Positions 17,039 through 26,453 are shown, numbered from the stretch's first letter. The stretch is DNA of 63,335 nucleotides from Bacteroidaceae bacterium (GCA_017557005.1 JAFZFZ010000078.1:1-63335), one strand, 5' to 3'. The notes: generated by a model not told the origin, from the letters alone. Numbers and translations: made by a program.

Positions 17039-17785
17039 CTACTCGAAGTAGAGGGTAAGAACAATCATGCGGCTGGAGACCTCGTCGAGTGACTGAGTGT
17101 ACTTGAGGAGGTTGGTATCGATGAGGTCGGTGCGATCTTTGACCAGGAGATCGGTGAGGCCAAAGCAGAACTTGAGCTCGGGGATAAGTTTGAAGAAGGG
17201 GAGGTAGAAGTCGCAACCAAAGCCGACCTCGAGGGCGCAATCGAAGCGCTGGAGGAGCAAGGGCTTCTGCTTCTTCTGTGTGAGATCCACCATAGGCGCT
17301 ACACCGGCTACGAGGTAGGGGCGGTAGTTGTTGAAGCGCTGGGCGGCACACTTCACATCGACGGGCACGGAGAGGTAGGTGGACTTCATGGTCTGCTTCA
17401 CAACGGAGCCGCTGACCTGATCGCGGAGGTACACCTGCTTGTCGCCAAAGTGCATGGTGGGGATGAAGCGCAGGGCAAAGTGCTGCGTGAGATAGAGTTC
17501 GCCGAGCACACCCACCGAGAAGCCGGGGCTATAGGCTGGCACATCGGCATACCACGACTCTGGGGTACCATCCTCGAGCTGATGCAGGTAGCCGTTGTGT
17601 ACGAACTCGAGGTCCTGCGAATGCACTCCGAAGAGGAAGCCGTAGTGCCAACGACGCATATCGATATAGGGGCGATTCTGCACCTTGCGCTCTTGAGCAA
17701 AGTGCTGCTGGGGCAGCAGAGCCAACACAAGGAAGAGCGCTACGGCCACGAAGTGTGTATATTTGATATGCTTGGGCGAATCCAT
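17039..17785 (-). CDS. porT: PorT family outer-membrane beta-barrel protein
   Basis: The 248-aa protein has a signal peptide ending near residue 31 (LLPQQHFAQ), then RPYIDMRRWHYGFLFGVHSQ, the conserved PorT start, and alternating beta strands to a terminal aromatic (LTLYFE). PorT-type barrels belong to the type IX secretion apparatus in Bacteroidetes that have it. No other type IX genes are in the window, so participation in secretion is inferred from family only. Confidence 0.78.
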   Translation of the reverse strand: MDSPKHIKYTHFVAVALFLVLALLPQQHFAQERKVQNRPYIDMRRWHYGFLFGVHSQDLEFVHNGYLHQLEDGTPESWYADVPAYSPGFSVGVLGELYLTQHFALRFIPTMHFGDKQVYLRDQVSGSVVKQTMKSTYLSVPVDVKCAAQRFNNYRPYLVAGVAPMVDLTQKKQKPLLLQRFDCALEVGFGCDFYLPFFKLIPELKFCFGLTDLLVKDRTDLIDTNLLKYTQSLDEVSSRMIVLTLYFE

Positions 17786-17977
17786 ACCTTTGTATAACGC
17801 GACAGGAGGGTGATTATTATCACGAGCGGCAAGTTTTTTAGAAAAGGGATGCCACCGGTCCGTTCTCTATTTAGACGAAATATAAATATAGAAGAAAATA
17901 GGCGTAGTGGAGAACATTCAGTCGAGAAAAGCCTTACCTTTGTGGTGTTAGTACGAATAATTAAAAATAATACTATT

Positions 17978-18148
17978 ATGGCTTACGTAATTAATGACGA
18001 CTGTATCAAGTGCGGTACTTGCGTTGATGAGTGCCCCTCTGAGGCTATCTCTGAAGGCGATACCAAGTATGTAATCGATCCCGCTGCATGCGTTGATTGC
18101 GGCACATGTGCTGATGCTTGCCCCTCTGAGGCAATCCAGCCCGAGTAA
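17978..18148 (+). CDS. 2[4Fe-4S] ferredoxin
   Basis: The 56-aa protein starts MAYVINDDCIKCGTCVDECP and has two CxxCxxCxxxCP clusters (CIKCGTCVDECP and CVDCGTCADACP), the clostridial-type ferredoxin. It carries low-potential electrons, for instance for pyruvate:ferredoxin oxidoreductase. I start it at the ATG at 17978. A TACCTTTG -7-like element lies at 17935-17942, so the longer in-frame reading from 17810 would begin upstream of the promoter. Confidence 0.93.
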   Translation: MAYVINDDCIKCGTCVDECPSEAISEGDTKYVIDPAACVDCGTCADACPSEAIQPE

Positions 18149-18176
18149 GATACGGCCTTAAGAAATGGTTAATGAT

Positions 18177-18207
18177 AAAGGATGCCCTGCGGCATCCTTT
18201 ATTATTT
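18177..18207 (+). terminator. Terminator after the ferredoxin gene
   Basis: Perfect 10-bp stem AAAGGATGCC/GGCATCCTTT with a CTGC loop, followed by ATTATTTTA. Confidence 0.8.
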
Positions 18208-18223
18208 TATACCTATGTGATGG

Positions 18224-18928
18224 TCACAAGATCTCCTTCAGCTCGAGCAGCGAGCCAATGACGTGGGTGGGCTGCGCCTCGGATGGCAGGGGTTTGCCAA
18301 GGGGATTGTAGTATACCTGGTCGATGCCTACGCCGCGGGCTCCCTCGATGTCGACCTCAAAGTTGTCGCCCACCATGATTGCCTTGTCGGCGGTGGTGGC
18401 GGCTACGCGCAGGGCGTGGAGGAAGATGTCGGGATGGGGCTTGTTGACACCGATGTCCTCGGAGAGTATCATGCCATCGAAGTAGTGGCCTATGCCGGCC
18501 GACTGCATCTTGCGGGCCTGCAGCTCGGTGAAGCCATTGGAGAGGATGTAGATCTTGTGGTAGCGGGGGCGCAGATAGTCGAGCACCTCGCGGGCATGGG
18601 GCATGAGACGCTTGCCCAGTGGCAGGCGCTGCATTGACTCGTGCCAGAAGCGGGCACCCAAAGCATCGGCATCGGGAGCACCTACTACGCGCAAGGGATG
18701 GGTGTAGCGCTCGGCATTGAGGTAGTCGCGCGTGATCTCACCCGCAGCATAGCGCACCCAGAGCTGGGCATTGTAGTCCATGTATAGGGTGTAGTAGTGC
18801 TGAAAATCGTCGAAGTAGCGGTCGTAACCCAGTAGGGCATACACCTCCTCGTAGGCATCGCGAGAGTTGCTCGAGAAGTCATACAAGGTGTCGTCGAGGT
18901 CGATGAAAAGAACGTCGTACTGCTTCAC
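18224..18928 (-). CDS. yjjG: YjjG family noncanonical pyrimidine nucleotidase (HAD)
   Basis: The 234-aa HAD-superfamily phosphatase has motif I FIDLDDTLYDF, motif II ILSNGF, a Lys in GVNKPHPDIF and motif IV VGDNFEVDIEGA. Length and motifs match YjjG, a 5'-nucleotidase that dephosphorylates noncanonical pyrimidine nucleotides. It lies 9 nt downstream of the coiled-coil lipoprotein gene and is probably co-transcribed with it. Confidence 0.88.
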   Translation of the reverse strand: MKQYDVLFIDLDDTLYDFSSNSRDAYEEVYALLGYDRYFDDFQHYYTLYMDYNAQLWVRYAAGEITRDYLNAERYTHPLRVVGAPDADALGARFWHESMQRLPLGKRLMPHAREVLDYLRPRYHKIYILSNGFTELQARKMQSAGIGHYFDGMILSEDIGVNKPHPDIFLHALRVAATTADKAIMVGDNFEVDIEGARGVGIDQVYYNPLGKPLPSEAQPTHVIGSLLELKEIL

Positions 18929-18937
18929 GGCAAGAGA

Positions 18938-19786
18938 TCAACGTACAAGGATAATCATATAGCGTGACACACTCCAAAAGGCCTCGGCATCGATGATGGA
19001 GAGGGTGAGCTGCTTAGCATCATCCTTGGTAAACTCATAGGAGCCCTCGGGATGGGTGGTGAGCAGCTTGGCGTGCTTAGCATAGAGGGGGAACACGGTA
19101 TCGTCGCGTGTGTCGATCTCGGTGAAGTAGTTCTTGTTGAAGTCAGATGACGACATCACCTTACCATTGCTATAGATATTCTGCTCCTTGAGTTCCTTGG
19201 CGGTGCCATACACATACCATGCGGTGTGAAGCTGGGTTACCTGCTGCTCGATGACCTCATATTGGGCCTCGTTGATCTCTTGTAGGGTATTGACATCGGC
19301 TGTGAGCACCACGATGGCGCTATCGAGTTCGGCAATGCGGATATTCTTCTGTGCCAGTTCGCTATGGAGGGCGGCAATGCGAGCGGTCTTATCGGCGAGC
19401 TCTTGCTGGAGGTTGGCAAGCACCTTGCGCAGACTGGCTGCCTCGGCACCACTGGCCTTGAGCTTCTTCTGCAGCTGCTCTATCTGCTTGCGGTTTTCGT
19501 CCATCTTCTGCTGGATAAACTGCAGGTCTTCCTTGAGGCGCTGGGCATCGGTGACACCCTCAACACCGGTCTGCAGGGCTACACGACCCTCGGCCTCGTT
19601 GATGGCACGGAATCCCTCTTGTATATCGGCAATAGCCATCATGGCTTGGTCGAGCGCATACTGCTTCTCACTGAGCGCCATGGAAAGCGAATCATTCTTT
19701 GCTGTAAGCTGGTCTTTCTCACGAGTGAAGTAGTCACAAGAGGTGAGTGCTACGAGGCAAGACACAAAACATAGAATCTTTTTCAT
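18938..19786 (-). CDS. Coiled-coil lipoprotein, Cbp1-like
   Basis: The 282-aa protein has a lipoprotein signal (LVALTSC, Cys17). A long helical coiled coil spans about residues 20-180, rich in L, K, E and Q and including GFRAINEAEGRV, followed by a compact C-terminal domain. The pattern is that of a conserved Bacteroidetes family for which a collagen-binding adhesin (Cbp1 of B. fragilis) has been described; I make that link from memory, with moderate confidence. It could equally be a periplasmic structural lipoprotein. Confidence 0.7.
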   Translation of the reverse strand: MKKILCFVSCLVALTSCDYFTREKDQLTAKNDSLSMALSEKQYALDQAMMAIADIQEGFRAINEAEGRVALQTGVEGVTDAQRLKEDLQFIQQKMDENRKQIEQLQKKLKASGAEAASLRKVLANLQQELADKTARIAALHSELAQKNIRIAELDSAIVVLTADVNTLQEINEAQYEVIEQQVTQLHTAWYVYGTAKELKEQNIYSNGKVMSSSDFNKNYFTEIDTRDDTVFPLYAKHAKLLTTHPEGSYEFTKDDAKQLTLSIIDAEAFWSVSRYMIILVR

Positions 19787-20189
19787 ACGTCAATCTTATT
19801 TAATGATATTCTACATAATATTATAGTGACAAAATTAGACATTCTATTCTGATTGGACAAGAAAACATCGTAAAATGTAGCGGATTTTAAGAATCGATAA
19901 CACTCGCCACCAGCAGGGCGCCACAACAGAGCACAAAAACGACGCATCGGGGAAGGCACAAACGACCCGTGCGAGGCGCGAGCAGAAGCGCTTGCAAAGG
20001 GGCGTTAAAAGACGATGAAATGGGCGGTTTTTTGCAGATTTTTCTATTTCCTTTTTCAGATTTCGCCCCAGTATACGTAATTTTTACCCCTATAGGGATT
20101 TCACCCATAGGCGAATGTATGTGCCCTGCATTTCGGGGAATTGTAAAAATAATGTACGAACTTTGCGCCGTAACAAGCGAAAAATAGCA
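19787..20189. other. Intergenic region with palindromes upstream of the acyl-CoA ligase gene
   Basis: No gene is seen in these 403 nt. The right part holds GTATAC (20071-20076), the palindrome CCCTATAGGG (20088-20097) and a second CCCATAGG (20104-20111). A weak -7-like ACTTTG is near 20159. These could be operator elements for the acyl-CoA ligase gene. The middle part (about 19900-20010) is GC-rich and featureless. Confidence 0.35.
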
Positions 20190-21848
20190 ATGATTAAACA
20201 TTATCTGAACCACGTAGAGAATGCCATCAAGAAGCATTGGGATTCTCCTGCTATTACCAATTACGGTAAGAACACTTTCACTTTCGGACAAGTAGCTGAA
20301 AACATCGAGATGCTACACATCCTCCTTCAGGAGGCTGGCGTGACCAAGGGCGACAAGATCGTGCTCTGCGCCAAGAACTCGGCCGAGTGGGCAGCTTCGT
20401 TCATCGCCATCGGTACCTACGACGGTGTGATGGTTCCTCTGCTCAACGACTTCTTGCCCGAGAGCATCCAAAACCTTACCAACCACTCTGACGCAACCGC
20501 TATCTTTACCGAACCCGAGATATGGGAGAAGATGGATGCTACCCAGATGCCCAACATCAACATTGCCATCAACATCCAGAACTTCACTCCTATTTATACA
20601 AAGGGTAACACGGTAGATGCTGCTGAATTCCACGATAAATGTGAGAAGCTCTACCACGAGCGCTTCCCCGAAGGCTTGAAGCCCGAGCACATCAGCTACC
20701 CCACAGGTAACCTCGACGAGTTGGAGCTCATCAACTACACATCGGGTACCACAAGCGACCCGAAGGGTGTAATGCTCTCGGCACGTTCGATCAGCTCAAA
20801 CGTAGAGTTTGCTATGAAGCACATGCCCAACCAACCCGGCTGGCACATCCTCTCGATGCTCCCCCTGGGTCACATGTATGGCATGGCATTCGAGTTCCTC
20901 TACCCCTTGGCATCGGGCTGCCACATCTTCTTCTTGGGTAAGACCCCCACTCCCTCGGTGCTCATCAAGGCATTGAGCGAGGTGAAGCCCTACATGTTGG
21001 TGACCGTACCCCTCGTAGTGGAGAAGATCTTCAAGGGCAAGGTGATGCCTACCCTCAACAAGCCCGTGATGAAGGTGCTCACCGCCATCCCCGGCATCAA
21101 CAAGATCATCTACAACAAGGTGCGCACCAAGTTGCTCGCCACCTTTGGTGGTAACCTCGAGCGCGGTAGCCTCATCGTGGGTGGTGCAGCTATCAACGAG
21201 AAGGTAGAGAAGCTGATGAAGAAGATGAACTTCCCCTACACCGTAGGATATGGTATGACAGAGTGCGGTCCGCTTATCTGCTACCGCAACTGGAAGACCT
21301 TCGCTATGCGTTCGTGCGGACAGAAGGTGGAGCGCGTAGAGGTACGCATCGACTCAGAGAACCCCAAGAGCGTAGTGGGCGAAATCCAGATCAAGGGCGA
21401 CAACGTGATGATGGGCTACTACAAGAACCCCGAGGCTACAAAGGCTACCTTCACCGAGGATGGCTGGCTCAAGAGCGGTGACCTGGGCGTGATTGACAAC
21501 GATGGTAACGTATTCATCAAGGGACGCTCAAAGAACATGATCCTCAGCGCAAGCGGACAGAACGTGTTCCCCGAGGAGATTGAGGATAAGTTCAACAGCC
21601 TCCCCCTCGTATCGGAGTCGATCGTTATCAGCCGCGGCAACAAGATCGTAGCACTCGTAGTGCCCGACATGGACGTATACAAGAAGCTCGAGGGCAACAC
21701 CAAGAGCGTGGAAGAAATATTGGATGAATACTTAAAGCAAGTGAACACCGAGTTGCCTGCATATAGCAAGGTAAACCTCGTAGAGCGTCACGACGAGCCT
21801 TTCGAGAAGACTCCGAAGCGCAGTATCAAGCGTTTCCTCTACTCGTAA
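20190..21848 (+). CDS. AMP-binding acyl-CoA ligase (long-chain fatty acid CoA ligase-like)
   Basis: The 552-aa adenylate-forming enzyme has the AMP-binding P-loop NYTSGTTSDPKGVMLS and the motif GYGMTECGPL. Near the C-terminus are WLKSGDLGVIDNDGNVFIKG and the conserved Lys in FEKTPKRSIKRF. It most likely activates fatty acids to acyl-CoA. The start MIKHYLNHVEN at 20190 is preferred over an upstream in-frame ATG at 20115, which adds an atypical Cys/Arg-rich N-terminus. No other lipid genes are adjacent. Confidence 0.88.
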   Translation: MIKHYLNHVENAIKKHWDSPAITNYGKNTFTFGQVAENIEMLHILLQEAGVTKGDKIVLCAKNSAEWAASFIAIGTYDGVMVPLLNDFLPESIQNLTNHSDATAIFTEPEIWEKMDATQMPNINIAINIQNFTPIYTKGNTVDAAEFHDKCEKLYHERFPEGLKPEHISYPTGNLDELELINYTSGTTSDPKGVMLSARSISSNVEFAMKHMPNQPGWHILSMLPLGHMYGMAFEFLYPLASGCHIFFLGKTPTPSVLIKALSEVKPYMLVTVPLVVEKIFKGKVMPTLNKPVMKVLTAIPGINKIIYNKVRTKLLATFGGNLERGSLIVGGAAINEKVEKLMKKMNFPYTVGYGMTECGPLICYRNWKTFAMRSCGQKVERVEVRIDSENPKSVVGEIQIKGDNVMMGYYKNPEATKATFTEDGWLKSGDLGVIDNDGNVFIKGRSKNMILSASGQNVFPEEIEDKFNSLPLVSESIVISRGNKIVALVVPDMDVYKKLEGNTKSVEEILDEYLKQVNTELPAYSKVNLVERHDEPFEKTPKRSIKRFLYS

Positions 21849-22013
21849 GCGACTATAGACTAAAACCTTTACTATGACAATGGGGTGTACCAGGAATGCT
21901 GGTGCGCCCTATATTTTTATTCACAAAGAGAGAAAATACAGAAGTTTTTCGGCGCAAGAGTGCTGATTTATGCAAAGATTGTTGTAATTTTGGCAACGAA
22001 AACAACATTGCAG

Positions 22014-22865
22014 ATGGATTTTTTCTCACAAATCATTCCCCGATACCTGCTCACAAAACGCAGCCTAACCATCATGGTGACCACGGCTGCCGCATTTGCA
22101 TTCCTATTCATTATTATATATAAGCCCTTCAATGTGGAACACTGGGCCGAGGTGTCGCGATTCGTATTTGTCGCCTGCGTGCTGGGTATCGTGCTATTGG
22201 GTATGAGCATCGCAGCCATCAGCCGCATCATCATGTGTTATCATGCCAAGAAGCACACCATCACCTACTTGCGATACATCCTATGGGTATTCATCGAACT
22301 GCTGCTGATGTCGGCAGCCTTCACCGTATGCTCTACGCTGACGGGCGTGCAGCTCGACATTGCCGAGGCCTTTGAGAAATCGTTGCTCAACACCTCGCTC
22401 ATCCTACTCATACCCTACATCGTGAGCATCACCGCCTTCACCCTGCAAGACCGCAACCGCCGTCTGCGCGAGATTGAGGAGGACTACGACAAAGCCATCC
22501 AGCAACGTTCAGAAGGCAAGGGCATCATCTCATTCTACGACGAGCGTGGCGAGCTGCAGCTCTCGGTGACCAAAGGGAATCTGCTCTATGTGGAGAGTGC
22601 CGACAACTACATCAACATCTGGTACATGAAGAGCAACATGCCCAAGAAACTCATGCTGCGCAACACGCTGAAACGCACGGCCGAACTGTTGGCCGACACG
22701 CATGTGATGCGATGCCATCGCGGATACATGGTCAACATGGAGCAGGTGAAGGTGCTGCGCCGCGAGAAGGACAGTTTCTTCCTCGAGCTGGGCATTGAGG
22801 GAGTCAAGGACATCCCCGTATCGAAGACCTACAGCGATGCTGTGATGAAGTGGTTGCAAATGTAA
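22014..22865 (+). CDS. Membrane protein with C-terminal LytTR DNA-binding domain
   Basis: The 283-aa protein has four predicted transmembrane helices in the first 150 residues and a C-terminal LytTR domain (GNLLYVESADNYINIWY, LRNTLKRTAELL, CHRGYMVNMEQV). It has no receiver domain, so it is a one-component membrane-bound regulator, a type common in Bacteroidetes. Its signal and targets are unknown. The start MDFFSQIIPRYLL at 22014 follows a TAATTTTG -7-like element (21985-21992). Confidence 0.88.
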   Translation: MDFFSQIIPRYLLTKRSLTIMVTTAAAFAFLFIIIYKPFNVEHWAEVSRFVFVACVLGIVLLGMSIAAISRIIMCYHAKKHTITYLRYILWVFIELLLMSAAFTVCSTLTGVQLDIAEAFEKSLLNTSLILLIPYIVSITAFTLQDRNRRLREIEEDYDKAIQQRSEGKGIISFYDERGELQLSVTKGNLLYVESADNYINIWYMKSNMPKKLMLRNTLKRTAELLADTHVMRCHRGYMVNMEQVKVLRREKDSFFLELGIEGVKDIPVSKTYSDAVMKWLQM

Positions 22866-22975
22866 TCGCTATCGTCCGCGTTGTCTGCAAATAGGCCTAT
22901 TCCATTAAAATAATGGAGAGAATCTTCGCATAATCGAAATTTTACACTAACTTTGCCAAAGTTATTTTTACAATT

Positions 22976-24145
22976 ATGGCAAAAAAGATATTGTTGCTCG
23001 GTTCGGGCGAGTTGGGAAAAGAGTTTGTCATCGCTGCACAGCGATTGGGTCAGTATGTAATTGCTTGCGATGCCTACGAGGGTGCTCCTGCCATGCAGGT
23101 GGCCGATGAGTACGAGGTATTCAGCATGCTCGATGGCGAGGCACTGGATGCCGTAGTGGCCAAGCATCGTCCCGACATCATCGTACCCGAGATTGAAGCA
23201 ATACGTACCGAGCGCCTCTATCACTTCGAGGAGGAGGGCATACAGGTGGTGCCGAGCGCCAAGGCGGTGAACTACACCATGAACCGCAAGGCCATACGCG
23301 ACCTGGCTGCAAAGGAACTGGGACTGAAAACTGCAAAATACTACTATGCAAAGTCGCTCGACGAGCTACGCGAAGCTGCCGACAAGATTGGTTTCCCCTG
23401 CGTGGTGAAGCCGCTGATGTCGTCATCAGGCAAGGGGCAGTCGCTCGTGAAGAGCGCCGACGAACTGGAGCAGGCATGGAAATATGGCTGCGAAGGTAGC
23501 CGTGGCGATATTATGGAGCTTATCATCGAGGAGTTTATCCGCTTCGATAGCGAGATCACCCTCCTCACAGTAACCCAGAAGAATGGTCCGACCCGCTTCT
23601 GCGCCCCCATCGGGCATGTACAGAAGGGTGGCGACTACCGCGAGAGCTTCCAGCCCGCACCCATCCGTCCCGACCACCTCGCCGAGGCTCAGGACATGGC
23701 TGCTAAGGTGACCGCTGCGCTCACAGGTGCTGGCATCTGGGGTGTGGAGTTCTTCCTCAGCAACGAAAACGGTGTATACTTCTCTGAGCTGTCACCCCGT
23801 CCGCACGACACTGGCATGGTGACTCTCGCCGGCACACAGTGCCTCAACGAGTTTGAGCTTCACGCACGCGCCGTACTCGGCCTCCCCATCCCTGCCATCG
23901 AACAGTATCGCATGGGTGCCAGCGCCGTAATCCTCTCACCTATCGCATCGAAGGAGGAGCCCCAATATCGTGGCGTTGAGGAGGCTGTAGTGGAGCCCGA
24001 CACCGATATTCGCATCTTCGGCAAGCCCTACACCAAGGTAAACCGCCGCATGGGTGTAGTGGTGTGCAACGCGCCCAACGGTAGCGACATGGATGCCCTG
24101 CGCGACAAGTGTAAGGCAGCAGCAGCTAAGGTGGAGGTGTACTAA
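22976..24145 (+). CDS. purT: Formate-dependent phosphoribosylglycinamide formyltransferase
   Basis: The 389-aa ATP-grasp enzyme starts [20 protein letters not shown] and carries [14 protein letters not shown] for nucleotide binding and [14 protein letters not shown] in the C-terminal part, which are PurT signatures. It makes formyl-GAR from GAR, formate and ATP in purine synthesis, a folate-independent alternative to PurN. A TAACTTTG element at 22948-22955 may be its promoter. Confidence 0.95.
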   Translation: MAKKILLLGSGELGKEFVIAAQRLGQYVIACDAYEGAPAMQVADEYEVFSMLDGEALDAVVAKHRPDIIVPEIEAIRTERLYHFEEEGIQVVPSAKAVNYTMNRKAIRDLAAKELGLKTAKYYYAKSLDELREAADKIGFPCVVKPLMSSSGKGQSLVKSADELEQAWKYGCEGSRGDIMELIIEEFIRFDSEITLLTVTQKNGPTRFCAPIGHVQKGGDYRESFQPAPIRPDHLAEAQDMAAKVTAALTGAGIWGVEFFLSNENGVYFSELSPRPHDTGMVTLAGTQCLNEFELHARAVLGLPIPAIEQYRMGASAVILSPIASKEEPQYRGVEEAVVEPDTDIRIFGKPYTKVNRRMGVVVCNAPNGSDMDALRDKCKAAAAKVEVY

Positions 24146-24197
24146 GGGATTTGTACGCTTTTTGACCAATTTATTTTATTTCTATCATTATTCGTTG

Positions 24198-24205
24198 TAC
24201 ATTTG
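24198..24205 (+). promoter_or_regulatory. Predicted -7 element for the CNNM gene leader
   Basis: TACATTTG, with only a weak T-rich -33 region. If used, it gives an mRNA leader of about 195 nt before the ATG at 24406. Confidence 0.5.
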
Positions 24206-24281
24206 CAACCGATTTAGAAAAACAATAGCGCCTTCGACGAACAAGAACAACATACAGACACACTAACGAGCATACACGCTC

Positions 24282-24345
24282 TGGCGACTTGTCGCCACGT
24301 ATGATAGACTCACTCGACAAGCTCTCCCCTTGGGAGGGCATGTCG
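24282..24345 (+). promoter_or_regulatory. Structured leader with alternative pairing, attenuator-like
   Basis: Hairpin 1 is TGGCGAC/GTCGCCA (24282-24297). Hairpin 2 (24315-24345) has the inner stem CTCTCCC/GGGAGGG extended by GACA/TGTC and is followed by GCGTCTTTTG. CTTGTCG in hairpin 1 (24288-24294) is exactly complementary to CGACAAG at the base of hairpin 2 (24315-24321), so forming one structure can prevent the other. The ligand or trigger is unknown. Confidence 0.4.
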
Positions 24346-24402
24346 TTGGTGCGTCTTTTGTGCTATTATGTGTATCGTATGATTATTATATATATTAAAT
24401 GA
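24301..24402 (+). CDS. Possible 33-aa leader peptide ORF
   Basis: ATG to TGA, 33 codons, in the same frame as and ending 3 nt before the CNNM start codon. It reads MIDSLDKLSPWEGMSL, then a hydrophobic Tyr/Ile-rich end. It runs through hairpin 2 of the leader, so its translation could influence folding. No ribosome-binding site is clear, and it may be chance. Confidence 0.25.
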   Translation: MIDSLDKLSPWEGMSLVRLLCYYVYRMIIIYIK

Positions 24403-24405
24403 ATT

Positions 24406-25455
24406 ATGGAAGAACAACTCATATACATTATCATGACCATCTCGATAGTATTGTCGGCCCTCTGCTCGATGCTTGAGGCCACGTTGCTATCGACCCCCTT
24501 ATCCTACATCGCTGGCTTGGAAGAGCAGGGCGTGAAGGGAAGCCTTAGACTGAAACGCCTGAAATTGAACCCCGACCGCCCCATCTCGGCTATCCTGTGC
24601 CTCAACACCATTGCCAACACGGTAGGCGCCTCTATCGTGGGTTCGCTCGTATACGAGGTGTATGGCGACGCACTCGTGGGTATATTCTCTACCATCTTCA
24701 CGCTGTGCATCCTCATACTCTCGGAAATCATCCCGAAGACCATCGGCACAAGCTACTGGCGCACACTGGCCATTCCCGCATCGGTCATCATCGAGGGTAT
24801 GATATTCATCTCATTCCCCTTGGTATGGGTGTTGGAGCACTTGCAGCACCTCATCTCATCGAAGTCGAACCAAGTGAGCGTGAGCCGTGAGGACATCTCG
24901 GCCATGGTGAGCGTGGCTACCGAAGAAGAGGTCATCGAGAAGGATGAGAAGAAGATGATTCAGAACTTGCTCAAGCTGGATGAGGTCACCGCACACGAGA
25001 TCATGACCCCCAGCGTGGTGGTGGAGATGGTGCCCGGAAGCATGACCATCAAGGAGTTCTACAATAGCGAGAATACCCACTCACGCATACTCATCTACGA
25101 TGAGGAGAACGACGAGTACATCATTGGCTATGTATTGCGCCAAGAGGTGCTGGAGAAGATGGCCGAGGATAAATTTGACATGCCGCTCAACGACATCATT
25201 CGTCCCATCATGACCTTCGGCGAGGAGGACAACGTGGCTGAAATCTGGGAAAAGCTACTCGAGAAGAAAGAACACATATCGGCCATCCTTGACGAATACG
25301 GTTCGCTGCGCGGTATCGTCACCATGGAGGATGTCATCGAGACCATGCTCGGACAGGAGATCGTGGACGAGAAGGACGAAGTCGTTGACATGCAGGAGTA
25401 TGCCAAGGATCAATGGGAAAAGGCCCAAAAGGATCTCGTAGCAAAGAACGACTAA
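24406..25455 (+). CDS. CNNM/CBS-domain transporter (hemolysin C / GldE type)
   Basis: The 349-aa protein has an N-terminal DUF21/CNNM membrane domain with about four helices (residues 5-140; SALCSMLEATLLSTP, LSEIIPKTIGTSYW), then a CBS pair (EIMTPSVVVEMVPG; LDEYGSLRGIVTMEDVIETM). Relatives transport or sense Mg2+ or other divalent cations; in gliding species the homologue is called GldE. It lacks a clear CorC_HlyC C-terminal domain of full length. The long structured leader fits ion- or translation-dependent control, but that is inference. Confidence 0.88.
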   Translation: MEEQLIYIIMTISIVLSALCSMLEATLLSTPLSYIAGLEEQGVKGSLRLKRLKLNPDRPISAILCLNTIANTVGASIVGSLVYEVYGDALVGIFSTIFTLCILILSEIIPKTIGTSYWRTLAIPASVIIEGMIFISFPLVWVLEHLQHLISSKSNQVSVSREDISAMVSVATEEEVIEKDEKKMIQNLLKLDEVTAHEIMTPSVVVEMVPGSMTIKEFYNSENTHSRILIYDEENDEYIIGYVLRQEVLEKMAEDKFDMPLNDIIRPIMTFGEEDNVAEIWEKLLEKKEHISAILDEYGSLRGIVTMEDVIETMLGQEIVDEKDEVVDMQEYAKDQWEKAQKDLVAKND

Positions 25456-25493
25456 AACACTCCTTACTGCATAAGATACAAAACCATTGCACT

Positions 25494-26387
25494 ATGTTCA
25501 ATAAGTTAGTAGCCATTGAGCCTGTCAGCCTCATCCCTTCGGCCGAACAGGAGCTCCATACCTTTGCTCATGAAGTAGTACTCTACACTGACATCCCTGC
25601 CACTGCCGACGAAATAGTCAGCCGCATAGGAGATGCCGATGCCGTGCTACTGAGCTATACATCAACACTTACCGCCGAGATTATGGCACAGTGCCCCCAC
25701 ATCAAGTATGTAGGCATGTGCTGCTCGCTCTATTCGCCTGAAAGTGCCAATGTGGACATCCGCTACGCCGAGGCGCACGGCATCACCGTCACTGGCATAC
25801 GCGACTATGGCGACGAGGGTGTGGTGGAGTATGTGGTGAGCGAACTGGTGCGCCTGCTGCACGGATTCGGCCAGGAGCCCTGGGAGGGCATGCCACGCGA
25901 GATTACCGGCTTGAAGGTAGGAGTGGTAGGCTTGGGAAAATCCGGCGGCATGATTGCTGATGCCATGCACTTCTTCGGTGCCGATATTGCCTACTTTGCC
26001 CGAGGCCAAAAGCCCGAAGCGGAAGCACGCGGATACCGATACATGCCGCTGAGCGAACTCATGGAATGGAGCGACGTAGTGTTCTGCTGCCTCAATAAGA
26101 ACACGGTACTTCTCCACGAGGAGGAGATGAGCCGTTTAGGCCATCATAAAGTATTGTTCAACACGGGTCTCTCACCCGCATGGGACGAGCCCGCTCTGCT
26201 CGAATGGCTCGACAAGGGCGATAACCTGCTCTACTGCGACACCGTGGGTGCACTGGGTGGCACACATCTGCTCACTCATCCGAAGGTGCGCTGCATGAAC
26301 GTATCGACGGGCCGCACTCGCCAAGCTTTTGACCGCCTCAGCGAGAAGGTGCTTGCAAATATACAAAGATACCTGCAAAAGACGTAA
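25494..26387 (+). CDS. D-isomer-specific 2-hydroxyacid dehydrogenase family protein
   Basis: The 297-aa protein has an NAD-binding Rossmann motif VGVVGLGKSGGMIADAM and the catalytic-domain layout of D-2-hydroxyacid dehydrogenases. The usual Arg/Glu/His triad is not clearly recognisable: CCLNKNTVLL stands in the region of the catalytic Arg, and the C-terminal His is not in the usual HxxG context. The substrate is unknown. The start MFNKLVAIEPV at 25494 follows the previous stop by 38 nt. Confidence 0.8.
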   Translation: MFNKLVAIEPVSLIPSAEQELHTFAHEVVLYTDIPATADEIVSRIGDADAVLLSYTSTLTAEIMAQCPHIKYVGMCCSLYSPESANVDIRYAEAHGITVTGIRDYGDEGVVEYVVSELVRLLHGFGQEPWEGMPREITGLKVGVVGLGKSGGMIADAMHFFGADIAYFARGQKPEAEARGYRYMPLSELMEWSDVVFCCLNKNTVLLHEEEMSRLGHHKVLFNTGLSPAWDEPALLEWLDKGDNLLYCDTVGALGGTHLLTHPKVRCMNVSTGRTRQAFDRLSEKVLANIQRYLQKT

Positions 26388-26415
26388 AAAAAGCATCTCT
26401 ACATATCATATTCAC

Positions 26416-26453
26416 AAGCCCTATTGGTCCATCAAGACGAATAGGGCTTTTTG
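26416..26453 (+). terminator. Terminator before the SusC operon
   Basis: Stem AAGCCCTATT/AATAGGGCTT with a 14-nt loop, followed by TTTTTG. It isolates the SusC operon from upstream genes. Confidence 0.85.

Noticed and set aside
20115..20189. Upstream start of the acyl-CoA ligase
   Set aside because: The extension is Cys/Arg-rich, lacks family similarity and overlaps the predicted promoter region.
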